From the NCBI GenBank assembly GCA_035342635.1, contig DAOQXO010000081.1, positions 1 through 11,023 of the forward strand: a DNA stretch of 11,023 bases, read 5' to 3'. Origin of the DNA: CADEFQ01 sp035342635. Lineage in GTDB: Bacteria > Pseudomonadota > Gammaproteobacteria > Steroidobacterales > Steroidobacteraceae. The notes below the pieces were generated by a model. That model had not been told where the DNA came from. It saw only the letters and a program-made list of their open reading frames with translations, and searched no databases. Below, piece after piece: positions 1 to 7,344 of this stretch (the stretch's first letter is position 1; every line of letters begins with the position of its first letter). A program made the position numbers and the translations under genes.

Positions 1-355
1 GCGCTCCCTTCTTCCATTCGTAGATGAAGCCGACGACGAGGATCGCGAGGAACACACCCATCGCGACCAGCCCCGGGACGCCGATGGCGTCGAGAGCGAC
101 CGCCCACGGAAACAGGAATGCGATCTCGAGGTCGAAGACGATGAACAGGATCGCGACCAGGTAGTAGCGCACGTCGAACTTGCGACGGCTGTCCTCGAAC
201 GCCTCGAAGCCGCACTCGTAGGCGGAGCGCTTTTCCGCATCGTCAGGCAGCGAGGTGAAGTAGCGGCCGATCAGCACGCCGATCACGAGCAGCGCGACGC
301 CGATGCCGGCCGCGACACCGAGGTAGATCAGGATCGGAAGATAGTTGCTGAGCAT
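1..355 (-). CDS. nuoA: NADH-quinone oxidoreductase subunit A (NuoA), 3' end cut by window edge
   Basis: NuoA is a small membrane subunit of respiratory complex I (NDH-1), which oxidises NADH, reduces quinone and pumps protons across the inner membrane. Reading leftward from the ATG at 355-353 gives 118 residues before the window ends. The family signature is plain: YECGFE at residues 46-51, then RRKFDVRYYLVAILFIVFD (57-75) with the conserved acidic pair Asp75 and Glu77, FPWA (82-85) and YEWKKGA (112-118). Three hydrophobic stretches (about 6-30, 64-86 and 91-112) fit the three expected membrane helices. Family proteins usually end soon after the YEWKKG motif, so only a short tail should be missing. 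No strong Shine-Dalgarno is seen upstream. It should be the first gene of a nuo operon continuing left of the window, as nuoA normally leads that operon, with a candidate promoter in the gap after the tRNA gene. Identity is near certain. Confidence 0.96.
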   Translation of the reverse strand, partial: MLSNYLPILIYLGVAAGIGVALLVIGVLIGRYFTSLPDDAEKRSAYECGFEAFEDSRRKFDVRYYLVAILFIVFDLEIAFLFPWAVALDAIGVPGLVAMGVFLAILVVGFIYEWKKGA

Positions 356-436
356 GGCCCGCCGATTCGCTACGAAACGAAGGGGACAGGCGGTCGCTCG
401 CAGTGAACGACGGTCTGCCCCCCTCAGGCGGCGCGC

Positions 437-445
437 ATTGTATCA
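437..445 (-). promoter_or_regulatory. Candidate extended -10 promoter for nuoA
   Basis: On the minus strand the bases just after the tRNA 3' end read TGATACAAT. This is a -10 hexamer TACAAT (442-437, one mismatch to TATAAT) preceded by the extended -10 element TGn (445-443). No good -35 is present; the expected position falls inside the tRNA gene. Extended -10 promoters can work without one. Transcription would start near 430, leaving a leader of about 75 bases before the nuoA ATG. The rest of the gap between tRNA and nuoA shows no terminator with a U tract, so read-through from secG-tRNA is also possible. The motif is seen; its function is inferred. Confidence 0.4.
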
Positions 446-449
446 AAGG

Positions 450-534
450 TGGTGCCGACGGGGAGATTCGAACTCCCACACCTTGCGGCGCTAGCCCCTC
501 AAGCTAGTGTGTCTACCAATTCCACCACGTCGGC
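450..534 (-). tRNA. leuU: tRNA-Leu (anticodon GAG)
   Basis: The minus strand folds as a complete class II tRNA of 85 nt including an encoded 3' CCA. The acceptor stem pairs GCCGACG with CGTCGGC, followed by A-CCA. The anticodon stem is CTAGC/GCTAG with loop TTGAGGG, placing anticodon GAG at 500-498, which reads leucine codons CUC and CUU. The T arm is GGGAG-TTCGAAT-CTCCC. The long variable arm typical of leucine tRNAs is a stem of about five pairs capped by a GCAA tetraloop. The sequence resembles E. coli leuU, which also lies next to secG. The 5' end is only 8 bases from the secG stop, so it is probably cut out of a secG transcript. Confidence 0.97.
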
Positions 535-542
535 AAAAGTAC

Positions 543-887
543 TTATTGCTCCGCGGGCGCCGGCGCCTGCGGAACCGGCGCCGCATCCGGCGACGGCACG
601 ACCGGCACTTCGCTCGCCTCGATCTCGTCGAGGATCGTGCGCGGCGCCGCCTCGTTGCGCGTGCCGAGATAGGCGAGCGCGAGGCTGTTCAACATGAACA
701 CGGCGGCGAAGGCCGCGGTGGCCCGCGACAGGCCGGTGCGCGCACCGCGCGCGCCGAACACCGTGCCCGACGCACCGGCTCCGAAGCCCGCGCCGGCATC
801 GGCGCCCTTGCCACGCTGGATCAGCACGAGCGCGATGATTGCCACCGAGCTGAACACCTGAACAAACATCAATACGGTACGAAGCAC
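543..887 (-). CDS. secG: Preprotein translocase subunit SecG
   Basis: SecG is the small accessory subunit of the SecYEG protein-export channel in the inner membrane and helps SecA-driven translocation. The 114-residue protein has two hydrophobic helices (about residues 3-22 and 53-73). Between them lies the usual family loop: LVLIQRGKGADAGAGFG (20-36), a run of small residues, and SGTVFGARG. E. coli SecG is 110 residues. The C-terminal tail (about 90-114) is rich in Pro, Ala and Glu and is not conserved. I take the GTG at 887-885 as start because a GGAAGG ribosome site lies nine bases upstream; the ATG at codon 7 would cut into the first helix. The gene starts 17 bases after tpiA and ends 8 bases before tRNA-Leu, so the three are probably co-transcribed. 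Confidence 0.96.
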   Translation of the reverse strand: MLRTVLMFVQVFSSVAIIALVLIQRGKGADAGAGFGAGASGTVFGARGARTGLSRATAAFAAVFMLNSLALAYLGTRNEAAPRTILDEIEASEVPVVPSPDAAPVPQAPAPAEQ

Positions 888-896
888 GCTCGTGAA

Positions 897-902
897 CCTT
901 CC
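897..902 (-). promoter_or_regulatory. secG ribosome binding site
   Basis: GGAAGG on the minus strand lies nine bases upstream of the GTG codon at 887. It favours that start over the in-frame ATG at 869-867. Confidence 0.6.
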
Positions 903-904
903 GG

Positions 905-1675
905 TTACCTGTCCTGACCCGCAGCTGCGACGATCGCGAGGAATTCGTCGGCCTTGAGTGATGCGCCGCCGATCAGACCGCCGTCCACATCGGGCTGCGC
1001 GAAGATCTCTGCGGCATTGCCGGCCTTGACGCTGCCGCCATAAAGGATCCGGACCTGACCTGCAATTTTAGCATCGCGGCCGGCGATCCGCCCGCGAATG
1101 AATGCGTGCACGTCCTGCGCCTGCCCCGGCGTCGCGGTGCGGCCGGTCCCGATCGCCCAGACGGGTTCGTAGGCGATCACCGCGTTGGCGAGGGCAGCGG
1201 CGCCGACGAGCTCCAGCACGGCGTCGAGCTGGCGCGCCACGACGGCTTCGGTCTGGCCGCCTTCGCGCTCGGCGAGCGATTCGCCGAGACACAGGATCGG
1301 CGCGAGGCCGCGCGACTGCGCCGCTGCGAACTTGCGCGCGACGAGCTGGTCGTTCTCGGCGTAGATCGCGCGGCGCTCGGAGTGGCCCACGATGACCATC
1401 ACGCAGCCCACGTCCTGCAGCATGGCCGCGGACACTTCGCCCGTGTAGGCCCCCTGCGACTCGGCGCACACGTCCTGCGCGCCCAGGGCCACGGTCGAGT
1501 CGCGCAGCAGGCGCGCGACGTCAGCGAGATAGACGAACGGCGGAAAGACGGCGCAGTCGGCCGCGCCCAGCCCGTGGCTCGAGACCACGGCTTCGACGAG
1601 CCCGGCGTTCTCGGCACGCGAGCCGTGCATCTTCCAGTTTCCGGCAACGAGAGGTCTGCGACTCAAGGCACTCAC
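905..1675 (-). CDS. tpiA: Triosephosphate isomerase
   Basis: TpiA interconverts dihydroxyacetone phosphate and glyceraldehyde 3-phosphate in glycolysis and gluconeogenesis, in the cytoplasm. The 256-residue protein is a full-length TIM barrel with every active-site motif: GNWKMHG with catalytic Lys15, GHSERR with His98, YEPVWAIGTGRTA with catalytic base Glu170, the phosphate-binding YGGSVK (212-217) and GGLIGGASL (232-240). The start is GTG at 1675-1673, giving the usual short lead before the first strand. A TTG three codons later cannot be excluded, since no strong Shine-Dalgarno is visible for either. tpiA lies between a probable terminator upstream and secG downstream. It probably opens a tpiA-secG-tRNA-Leu transcript driven by the promoter candidate in the gap at 1712-1740. 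Confidence 0.98.
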   Translation of the reverse strand: MSALSRRPLVAGNWKMHGSRAENAGLVEAVVSSHGLGAADCAVFPPFVYLADVARLLRDSTVALGAQDVCAESQGAYTGEVSAAMLQDVGCVMVIVGHSERRAIYAENDQLVARKFAAAQSRGLAPILCLGESLAEREGGQTEAVVARQLDAVLELVGAAALANAVIAYEPVWAIGTGRTATPGQAQDVHAFIRGRIAGRDAKIAGQVRILYGGSVKAGNAAEIFAQPDVDGGLIGGASLKADEFLAIVAAAGQDR

Positions 1676-1697
1676 GCGGCCACGCGGGCCGCCCCGT

Positions 1698-1725
1698 AAA
1701 AAAGGCGCGCGATGATAACGGCGCC
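1698..1725 (-). terminator. Probable intrinsic terminator after the DUF4399 gene
   Basis: On the minus strand GGCGC-CG (1725-1719) can pair with CG-(bulged C)-GCGCC (1711-1704) around a 7-base TTATCAT loop, directly followed by six T residues (1703-1698). A GC-rich stem plus U tract is the standard form of a Rho-independent terminator. It lies 32 bases past the DUF4399 stop codon and 22 bases before the tpiA start. It would separate the upstream transcript from tpiA. The one-base bulge and short stem lower confidence. Confidence 0.5.
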
Positions 1726-1740
1726 ATCCACGCCGCGCAA
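1712..1740 (-). promoter_or_regulatory. Candidate promoter for tpiA-secG-tRNA-Leu
   Basis: On the minus strand TTGCGC (1740-1735, three of six to TTGACA) is followed after exactly 17 bases by TATCAT (1717-1712, five of six to TATAAT). Transcription would begin near 1705, about 30 bases before the tpiA GTG. The -10 lies in the loop of the terminator candidate. The match is seen; activity is inferred. Confidence 0.38.
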
Positions 1741-1741
1741 C

Positions 1742-1756
1742 GTCCGCCAGGCGGAC
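1742..1756. repeat. Short inverted repeat just after the DUF4399 stop
   Basis: GTCCGCC (1742-1748) and GGCGGAC (1750-1756) are perfect inverted copies around one base. It sits one base past the DUF4399 stop codon and next to the -35 of the tpiA promoter candidate. It could form a hairpin in RNA (six pairs, three-base loop) that protects the mRNA 3' end, or be an operator. No U tract follows, so it is not itself an intrinsic terminator. Confidence 0.45.
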
Positions 1757-1757
1757 T

Positions 1758-2201
1758 TCAAGGCTTCACGGTGATGGTGATCTGCTTCGAGATGACCGGC
1801 GGGTCGTGCGGGATGTGCAACTGGTCGCCGAGCACGAGCTGCAGCGTGTGCTTTCCGGGCGGCAGCTCTATCGTGGTTTCGGTCTGGCCCTTGCCGTAGT
1901 GGACGATCTTGTCGGTCGCCGGCAGCGGCAGGGCGAGATTGGCCGGCAGTTCGGAATCGATCAGCAGGTGGTGGTGGCCGGTGCCCTCCATCTTGGTCCC
2001 GGCCGGGGCAATGCCCATGCCCTTGAGGCCGAAGCGCACGGTGACCGGGCTCGTGACGGTCGCGCCGTCGGCAGGCGACAGGATGTAGACCACCGCATCC
2101 TGTGGCGCAGGGGTGCGGGGCAGCGCCGGGGTCTGCGCCGGCTCGGCGGCCTGCGCCACGGAGGCAGCAGCGATCAGCAGGGTGAGAGCAGTCAGTCGCA
2201 T
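1758..2201 (-). CDS. DUF4399 family exported protein, function unknown
   Basis: This 147-residue protein has a clear signal peptide: MRL, a hydrophobic stretch to about residue 16, and a likely signal peptidase I site after AQA at 16-18. It should be periplasmic. The mature part matches what I recall of DUF4399 (PF14347): FGLKGMGIAPAG (57-68), GHHHLLID (75-82), HYGKGQTE (101-108), LPPGKHTLQLVLGD (113-126) and HIPHDPPVIS (129-138). Seven histidines (76, 77, 78, 101, 118, 129, 132) fall in these conserved blocks, which could suggest metal binding, but no function is established to my knowledge and none is claimed. The all-beta pattern suggests an immunoglobulin-like or cupredoxin-like fold. Start ATG is supported by AAGGAA six bases upstream. 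It lies 53 bases after glmM and is followed by a probable terminator. The E. coli row lacks it. Confidence 0.88.
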   Translation of the reverse strand: MRLTALTLLIAAASVAQAAEPAQTPALPRTPAPQDAVVYILSPADGATVTSPVTVRFGLKGMGIAPAGTKMEGTGHHHLLIDSELPANLALPLPATDKIVHYGKGQTETTIELPPGKHTLQLVLGDQLHIPHDPPVISKQITITVKP

Positions 2202-2215
2202 GGCAAATTCCTTCC

Positions 2216-2229
2216 CCGGGTCGTCCCGG
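2216..2229 (-). other. Small hairpin in the leader of the DUF4399 gene
   Basis: CCGGG (2229-2225) and CCCGG (2220-2216) on the minus strand pair around a four-base loop ACGA, just before the DUF4399 ribosome binding site. It could mildly affect translation or mark the end of glmM mRNA, but it lacks a U tract and may be chance in GC-rich DNA. Confidence 0.25.
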
Positions 2230-2254
2230 TAATCGAGCGCGCAGGATAGCCCGC

Positions 2255-3589
2255 TCAGGCGGCCGCAGCACGAACGGCCGTGGCTATCTCTTCGGCAAAG
2301 GCGCGGGTCTGCGCCTCTTCCCGTCCTTCGACCATCACGCGTATGACAGGTTCGGTCCCGGACGCGCGCAGCACGACGCGCCCCTCGTCACCGAGGTCCT
2401 TCTCGACCTTCGCCACCGCCGCATTGACCGCCGGCACGGTGGACGGATCGAAGCGCTGCGCGACCTTCACGTTCAGCAGCACCTGCGGGAAGCGCGACAT
2501 GCCCGCGGCGAGTTCGGCGAGGCTGCGCCCCGTCTGGCGCATCACGCCGATGACCTGCAGCGCCGCCACCAGCGCATCGCCCGTGGTGGTCCGATCGAGA
2601 CACAGGATATGGCCCGAAGTCTCGCCGCCGATGATGCCGCCGGTCTCCTTCAGCATGCCGAGGACATAGCGGTCGCCGACCTTGGCGCGCCGGAACTCGA
2701 TGCCGCAGCCGCGCAGCGCAACCTCGAGGCCCAGGTTGCTCATCAGCGTGCCCACCACCGGACCGGTGAGCGTCCCGGCTTCCTTGCGCGCGCGCGCGAT
2801 GACAAAGATCAACTGGTCGCCGTCGACCACCCGGCCGAGGTGGTCGATCATCACCAGGCGATCGCCGTCACCGTCGAGCGCGATGCCGACATGCGCGCGC
2901 ACACCCGGCACGGTGAGCTGCAGCAGCTGCGGGGCGGTCGAGCCGCAGCCATCGTTGATGTTGCGTCCGTTCGGCGAGCAGCCGACCGGAATCACCTCGG
3001 CGCCGAGGTCCGCGAACACGCGCGGCCCGACCTTGTAGGCCGCGCCGTTGGCGCAGTCGAGCACGATCTTGAGTCCCTCGAGATCGAGGCCCGCCGGCAG
3101 AGTCGACGCGCAGAATTTCTGGTACTCGATGCGCTCCTTGTCGACGCGAGCTGCGCGGCCGAGTTCGCGCGAACCGCGCGTCACCGTGCCGTTGGCGATC
3201 TCCGCCTCGATTTCGCGCTCGAGTTCGTCGGACAGCTTGCCGCCGCTTCCGTCGAAGAATTTGATGCCGTTGTCCTCGTACAGGTTGTGCGAGGCGCTGA
3301 TGACGACGCCGAAACTGCAGCCGAAAAAGCGCGTCATGTAGGCGATGCCAGGCGTCGGCAGCGGCCCGATCAGCTTCACGTCGACGCCGGCCGCGACGAA
3401 CCCCGCCTCGAGCGCCGCCTCGAACATGTAGCCGGAGAGGCGCGTGTCCTTGCCGATCAGCACGCTGCCGCCGCGTGGCGCGAGCACACGCGCGGCGGCG
3501 CTGGCGAGTCGCAGCGCGAAATCGACGGTCATCGGCTCCTCGCCGACCCGCCCGCGCACACCATCCGTCCCGAAGTATGTCCTGCTCAA
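2255..3589 (-). CDS. glmM: Phosphoglucosamine mutase
   Basis: GlmM converts glucosamine 6-phosphate to glucosamine 1-phosphate, on the route to UDP-GlcNAc for peptidoglycan and lipopolysaccharide. The 444-residue protein matches the usual 445. It shows FGTDGVRG (6-13), the catalytic loop ISASHN with phosphoserine Ser100, the metal site DGDGDR (239-244), the sugar-binding GGETSGH (321-327) and the phosphate-binding RASGTEP (408-414) of the fourth domain. The start is TTG at 3589-3587: it gives the typical N-terminus MSRTYFGTDG, has GGGGAGAGGA just upstream, and overlaps the folP stop as TTGA. The frame stays open into folP as far as an ATG near 4012, but that extension is folP in another frame and should not be annotated. 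Overlap with folP implies translational coupling, as in the conserved folP-glmM pair of gammaproteobacteria. Confidence 0.98.
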   Translation of the reverse strand: MSRTYFGTDGVRGRVGEEPMTVDFALRLASAAARVLAPRGGSVLIGKDTRLSGYMFEAALEAGFVAAGVDVKLIGPLPTPGIAYMTRFFGCSFGVVISASHNLYEDNGIKFFDGSGGKLSDELEREIEAEIANGTVTRGSRELGRAARVDKERIEYQKFCASTLPAGLDLEGLKIVLDCANGAAYKVGPRVFADLGAEVIPVGCSPNGRNINDGCGSTAPQLLQLTVPGVRAHVGIALDGDGDRLVMIDHLGRVVDGDQLIFVIARARKEAGTLTGPVVGTLMSNLGLEVALRGCGIEFRRAKVGDRYVLGMLKETGGIIGGETSGHILCLDRTTTGDALVAALQVIGVMRQTGRSLAELAAGMSRFPQVLLNVKVAQRFDPSTVPAVNAAVAKVEKDLGDEGRVVLRASGTEPVIRVMVEGREEAQTRAFAEEIATAVRAAAA

Positions 3590-3603
3590 GTCGTCCTCTC
3601 CCC
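3586..3603 (-). promoter_or_regulatory. folP-glmM translational coupling junction with glmM RBS
   Basis: The minus strand reads GGGGAGAGGA (3603-3594), four bases, then TTGA (3589-3586). TTG is the glmM start and TGA the folP stop. The strong ribosome site inside the folP end supports the TTG start and stop-start reinitiation. Confidence 0.75.
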
Positions 3604-4416
3604 AAGTGCGGCCACGATGCGCAGCGCGTCGACCGTCGCCGCGACGTCGTGGACGCGCACGATACTCGCTCCGCGCAGCGCCGCAATCGTCGCCAGCGCC
3701 ACGCTGCCGGCGAGCCGCCCGTCGACCGCGCGCCCGGTCAGCTCGCCGATCATGCGCTTGCGCGACAGGCCGACCAGAATCGGCAGACCGCGCGCCACGA
3801 ACACGTCGAGACGGCGCAGCAACGCAAGATTGTGCGCCAGTGTCTTGCCGAAGCCGAATCCCGGATCGATCGCGATGCGTTCCCGGCCGATGCCCGCGGC
3901 GACGCAGGCGCAGACGCGCGCGTCGAGGTGGGCGGCAACCTCCGCGACCACGTCCCCGTAGCGGGGATTGTCCTGCATCACGGCCGGCTCGCCCCCCATA
4001 TGCATCACACAAACGCCAACCGTCCCGGCCGCGGCCGCCTCGAGGGCGCCCGGCACGGTGAGCGCGCGCACGTCGTTGACGAGGTGCACCCCGGCCGCGA
4101 TGGCCGCGCGGATCACTTCCGGTCGGCTGGTGTCGACGGAGACGACCACCGGCAGCTTCACGGCCCGCTCGATGGCCGGCATTACCCGGTCGATTTCCTC
4201 GGTCACCGGCACCGGTGCGGCGCCGGGACGGGTCGATTCGCCGCCGATGTCGACGATCGCCGCGCCCTCTTCGACCACGCGCTCGACGCGTCCGGCCGCG
4301 GCGGCCGCGCCCAGGAACGCGCCGCCGTCCGAGAACGAATCGGGCGTCACATTGACGATGCCCATGACCACGGGCGAGGTGAGATCGAGGGTGCGCGACC
4401 CGCAGACGAGTTTCAC
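3586..4416 (-). CDS. folP: Dihydropteroate synthase
   Basis: FolP condenses p-aminobenzoate with hydroxymethyl-dihydropterin pyrophosphate to dihydropteroate in folate synthesis, and is the sulfonamide target. The 276-residue TIM barrel has all family motifs: MGIVNVTPDSFSDGG (18-32, Asn22 of the metal and pyrophosphate site), DIGGESTRPGA (56-66), VSVDTS (92-97), VND (113-115), VMHM (137-140), DPGFGFGKT (184-192), LSRK (217-220) and RVHDV (254-258). The two early loops carrying common sulfonamide-resistance changes look ordinary (SFSDGG and STRPGA). The start is GTG at 4416-4414; no in-frame ATG or GTG lies between the ftsH stop and this codon. The ribosome site is weak. It lies 28 bases after ftsH and overlaps glmM by TTGA, so it is part of the rlmE-ftsH-folP-glmM row. 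Confidence 0.97.
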   Translation of the reverse strand: MKLVCGSRTLDLTSPVVMGIVNVTPDSFSDGGAFLGAAAAAGRVERVVEEGAAIVDIGGESTRPGAAPVPVTEEIDRVMPAIERAVKLPVVVSVDTSRPEVIRAAIAAGVHLVNDVRALTVPGALEAAAAGTVGVCVMHMGGEPAVMQDNPRYGDVVAEVAAHLDARVCACVAAGIGRERIAIDPGFGFGKTLAHNLALLRRLDVFVARGLPILVGLSRKRMIGELTGRAVDGRLAGSVALATIAALRGASIVRVHDVAATVDALRIVAALGERTT

Positions 4417-4444
4417 GGTCCGCAGGTTACGCCGCCCCCGGCGG

Positions 4445-6352
<1,908 letters not shown>

Positions 6353-6360
6353 GAAGTTGA

Positions 6361-6364
6361 CCTC
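6361..6364 (-). promoter_or_regulatory. ftsH ribosome binding site
   Basis: GAGG on the minus strand lies eight bases before the TTG at 6352. There is no ATG near the expected N-terminus, so this site decides the TTG start. Confidence 0.6.
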
Positions 6365-6381
6365 AATCCGGGAATTTCAAG

Positions 6382-7008
6382 CTACACCATCCGATAGTTC
6401 GTCGCCAGCAGGTAAAGTTCCGCGCTGCGGGATCGGGAGGCGGCGGGCTTCGAGAATTTGACCTTGCCGAAATGGCGTCGCGCCTCGGCGACGAGTTCCT
6501 GAAAACCTGCACCCTGGAATGTCTTGATGAGGGCGGCGCCGCCCGGTTTCAAGACCCGGGTGGCCATGTCGAGCGCGAGCTCGCACAGGTACATCGAGCG
6601 GGGCTGGTCGATCGCGTCCATCCCGCTCATGTTGGGGGCGATATCCGACAAAACCACGTCCACGCCCCCCTTGGGGAGCAGCGCCAGCAACTGCTCGAAC
6701 ACCGCCTCGTCACGGAAATCGCCCTGCAGGAACTCGACCCCCTCGATCGGCTCCAGGGGCAGGATGTCCGAGGCGATCACCCTGCCCTTGCGGCCGACCC
6801 TGCGACGCGCGTACTGGCTCCAGGCGCCCGGCGCCGCACCGAGATCGAGCACCACCATGCCCGGCGCCAGCAGCTTCTCCTTGCGGTCGATTTCCTCGAG
6901 CTTGAATACCGCGCGCGAGCGCCAGCCTTCAGCGTGCGCGCGCTTGACGTAGGGGTCCGTAAAATGTTCGCGCAGCCAGCCGGCGCTGCTGCGGGTCCGA
7001 CGCGCCAT
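6382..7008 (-). CDS. rlmE: 23S rRNA (uridine(2552)-2'-O)-methyltransferase RlmE
   Basis: RlmE (RrmJ/FtsJ) uses S-adenosylmethionine to methylate the 2'-OH of U2552 in the A loop of 23S rRNA, a late step in 50S subunit maturation. The 208-residue protein shows the SAM site DLGAAPGAWSQ (55-65) and the K-D-K-E catalytic set: Lys36 in VFKLEEI, Asp122 in SDIAPNMSG, Lys162 in IKTFQG and Glu197 in SAELYL. These match E. coli Lys38, Asp124, Lys164 and Glu199 with a constant shift of two. The ATG start has AGGAGG only three bases upstream, a tight spacing, but no other start fits the N-terminus. It leads the rlmE-ftsH-folP-glmM row and is divergent from yhbY across 26 bases, so its promoter probably lies inside yhbY; I could not pick a convincing one. 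Confidence 0.97.
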   Translation of the reverse strand: MARRTRSSAGWLREHFTDPYVKRAHAEGWRSRAVFKLEEIDRKEKLLAPGMVVLDLGAAPGAWSQYARRRVGRKGRVIASDILPLEPIEGVEFLQGDFRDEAVFEQLLALLPKGGVDVVLSDIAPNMSGMDAIDQPRSMYLCELALDMATRVLKPGGAALIKTFQGAGFQELVAEARRHFGKVKFSKPAASRSRSAELYLLATNYRMV

Positions 7009-7011
7009 GCG

Positions 7012-7017
7012 CCTCCT
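7012..7017 (-). promoter_or_regulatory. rlmE ribosome binding site, unusually close to the start
   Basis: AGGAGG on the minus strand ends three bases before the rlmE ATG. The sequence is a full Shine-Dalgarno match but the spacing is shorter than the usual five to nine bases. Confidence 0.6.
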
Positions 7018-7021
7018 GCCT

Positions 7022-7027
7022 TACAAT
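7022..7027 (+). promoter_or_regulatory. Candidate yhbY -10 element
   Basis: TACAAT matches the -10 consensus at five of six bases and ends seven bases before the yhbY ATG. Transcription would begin at or next to the A of the start codon (7034-7035), giving a leaderless or near-leaderless mRNA. No good -35 is seen at the expected place, which falls in the rlmE coding start. Inference only. Confidence 0.35.
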
Positions 7028-7034
7028 CGGGCCG

Positions 7035-7334
7035 ATGGAACTGACCGAAAGACAGCGCCGGCACCTGCGCGGCCTCGCCCACCCCCTCAGTCCCGTCATC
7101 ATGGTCGGCGGCGACGGCCTCACCGAGGGGGTGATCCGGGAAACCGCCCGCGCGCTGCACGACCATGAACTGATCAAGGTGAAAGTGCGCGGCGCCGCGC
7201 GCGATGCGCGCGACGCGATGCTCGACCGGCTCACGGCCGGCACCGACAGCGCGCTCGTCACCCGCATCGGCCACGTGGCCGTGCTCTACAAACCCCGCGC
7301 CGGCAACCCGAAGATCGTGATCCCCGACCCCTGA
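7035..7334 (+). CDS. yhbY: YhbY family RNA-binding ribosome assembly protein (CRM domain)
   Basis: YhbY is a single CRM-domain RNA-binding protein linked to pre-50S ribosomal subunits. The 99-residue protein spans one full domain: MELTERQRRHLRGLAHPLSP at the N-terminus, the GGDGLTEGVI loop (25-34) in place of the common GxxGLT motif, ELIKVKVRG (45-53), and a final strand VAVLYKPR (81-88). Length matches E. coli YhbY (97). It is the only plus-strand gene here, divergent from rlmE and convergent with greA, the same arrangement as E. coli. Both neighbours concern ribosome maturation or transcription. No clear Shine-Dalgarno precedes the ATG, in keeping with the possible leaderless mRNA. Family assignment is firm; the exact molecular role is not. 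Confidence 0.95.
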   Translation: MELTERQRRHLRGLAHPLSPVIMVGGDGLTEGVIRETARALHDHELIKVKVRGAARDARDAMLDRLTAGTDSALVTRIGHVAVLYKPRAGNPKIVIPDP

Positions 7335-7344
7335 CCAGGCTCGC

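Noticed and set aside
197..204. Walker A of FtsH reading GSPGTGKT rather than GPPGTGKT (residue positions in FtsH)
   Set aside because: That position varies among bacterial FtsH proteins and the catalytic Gly, Lys and Thr are intact, so it is not notable.
2243..2248. TATCCT as a -10 for the DUF4399 gene
   Set aside because: Only four of six bases match and no acceptable -35 is present at 16-18 bases; co-transcription from glmM is as likely.
1521..2271. Minus-strand open frames spanning the tpiA-DUF4399 gap
   Set aside because: They are out-of-frame readings of tpiA and the DUF4399 gene with no family signature.
2609..3961. Plus-strand open frame of 450 codons antisense to glmM and folP
   Set aside because: It lies opposite conserved glmM and folP, has low-complexity Arg/Ala/His composition and no recognisable motif.
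3590..4012. N-terminal extension of glmM to the ATG near 4012
   Set aside because: These codons are folP read out of frame. The TTG at 3589 with its ribosome site gives a GlmM of normal length and typical N-terminus.
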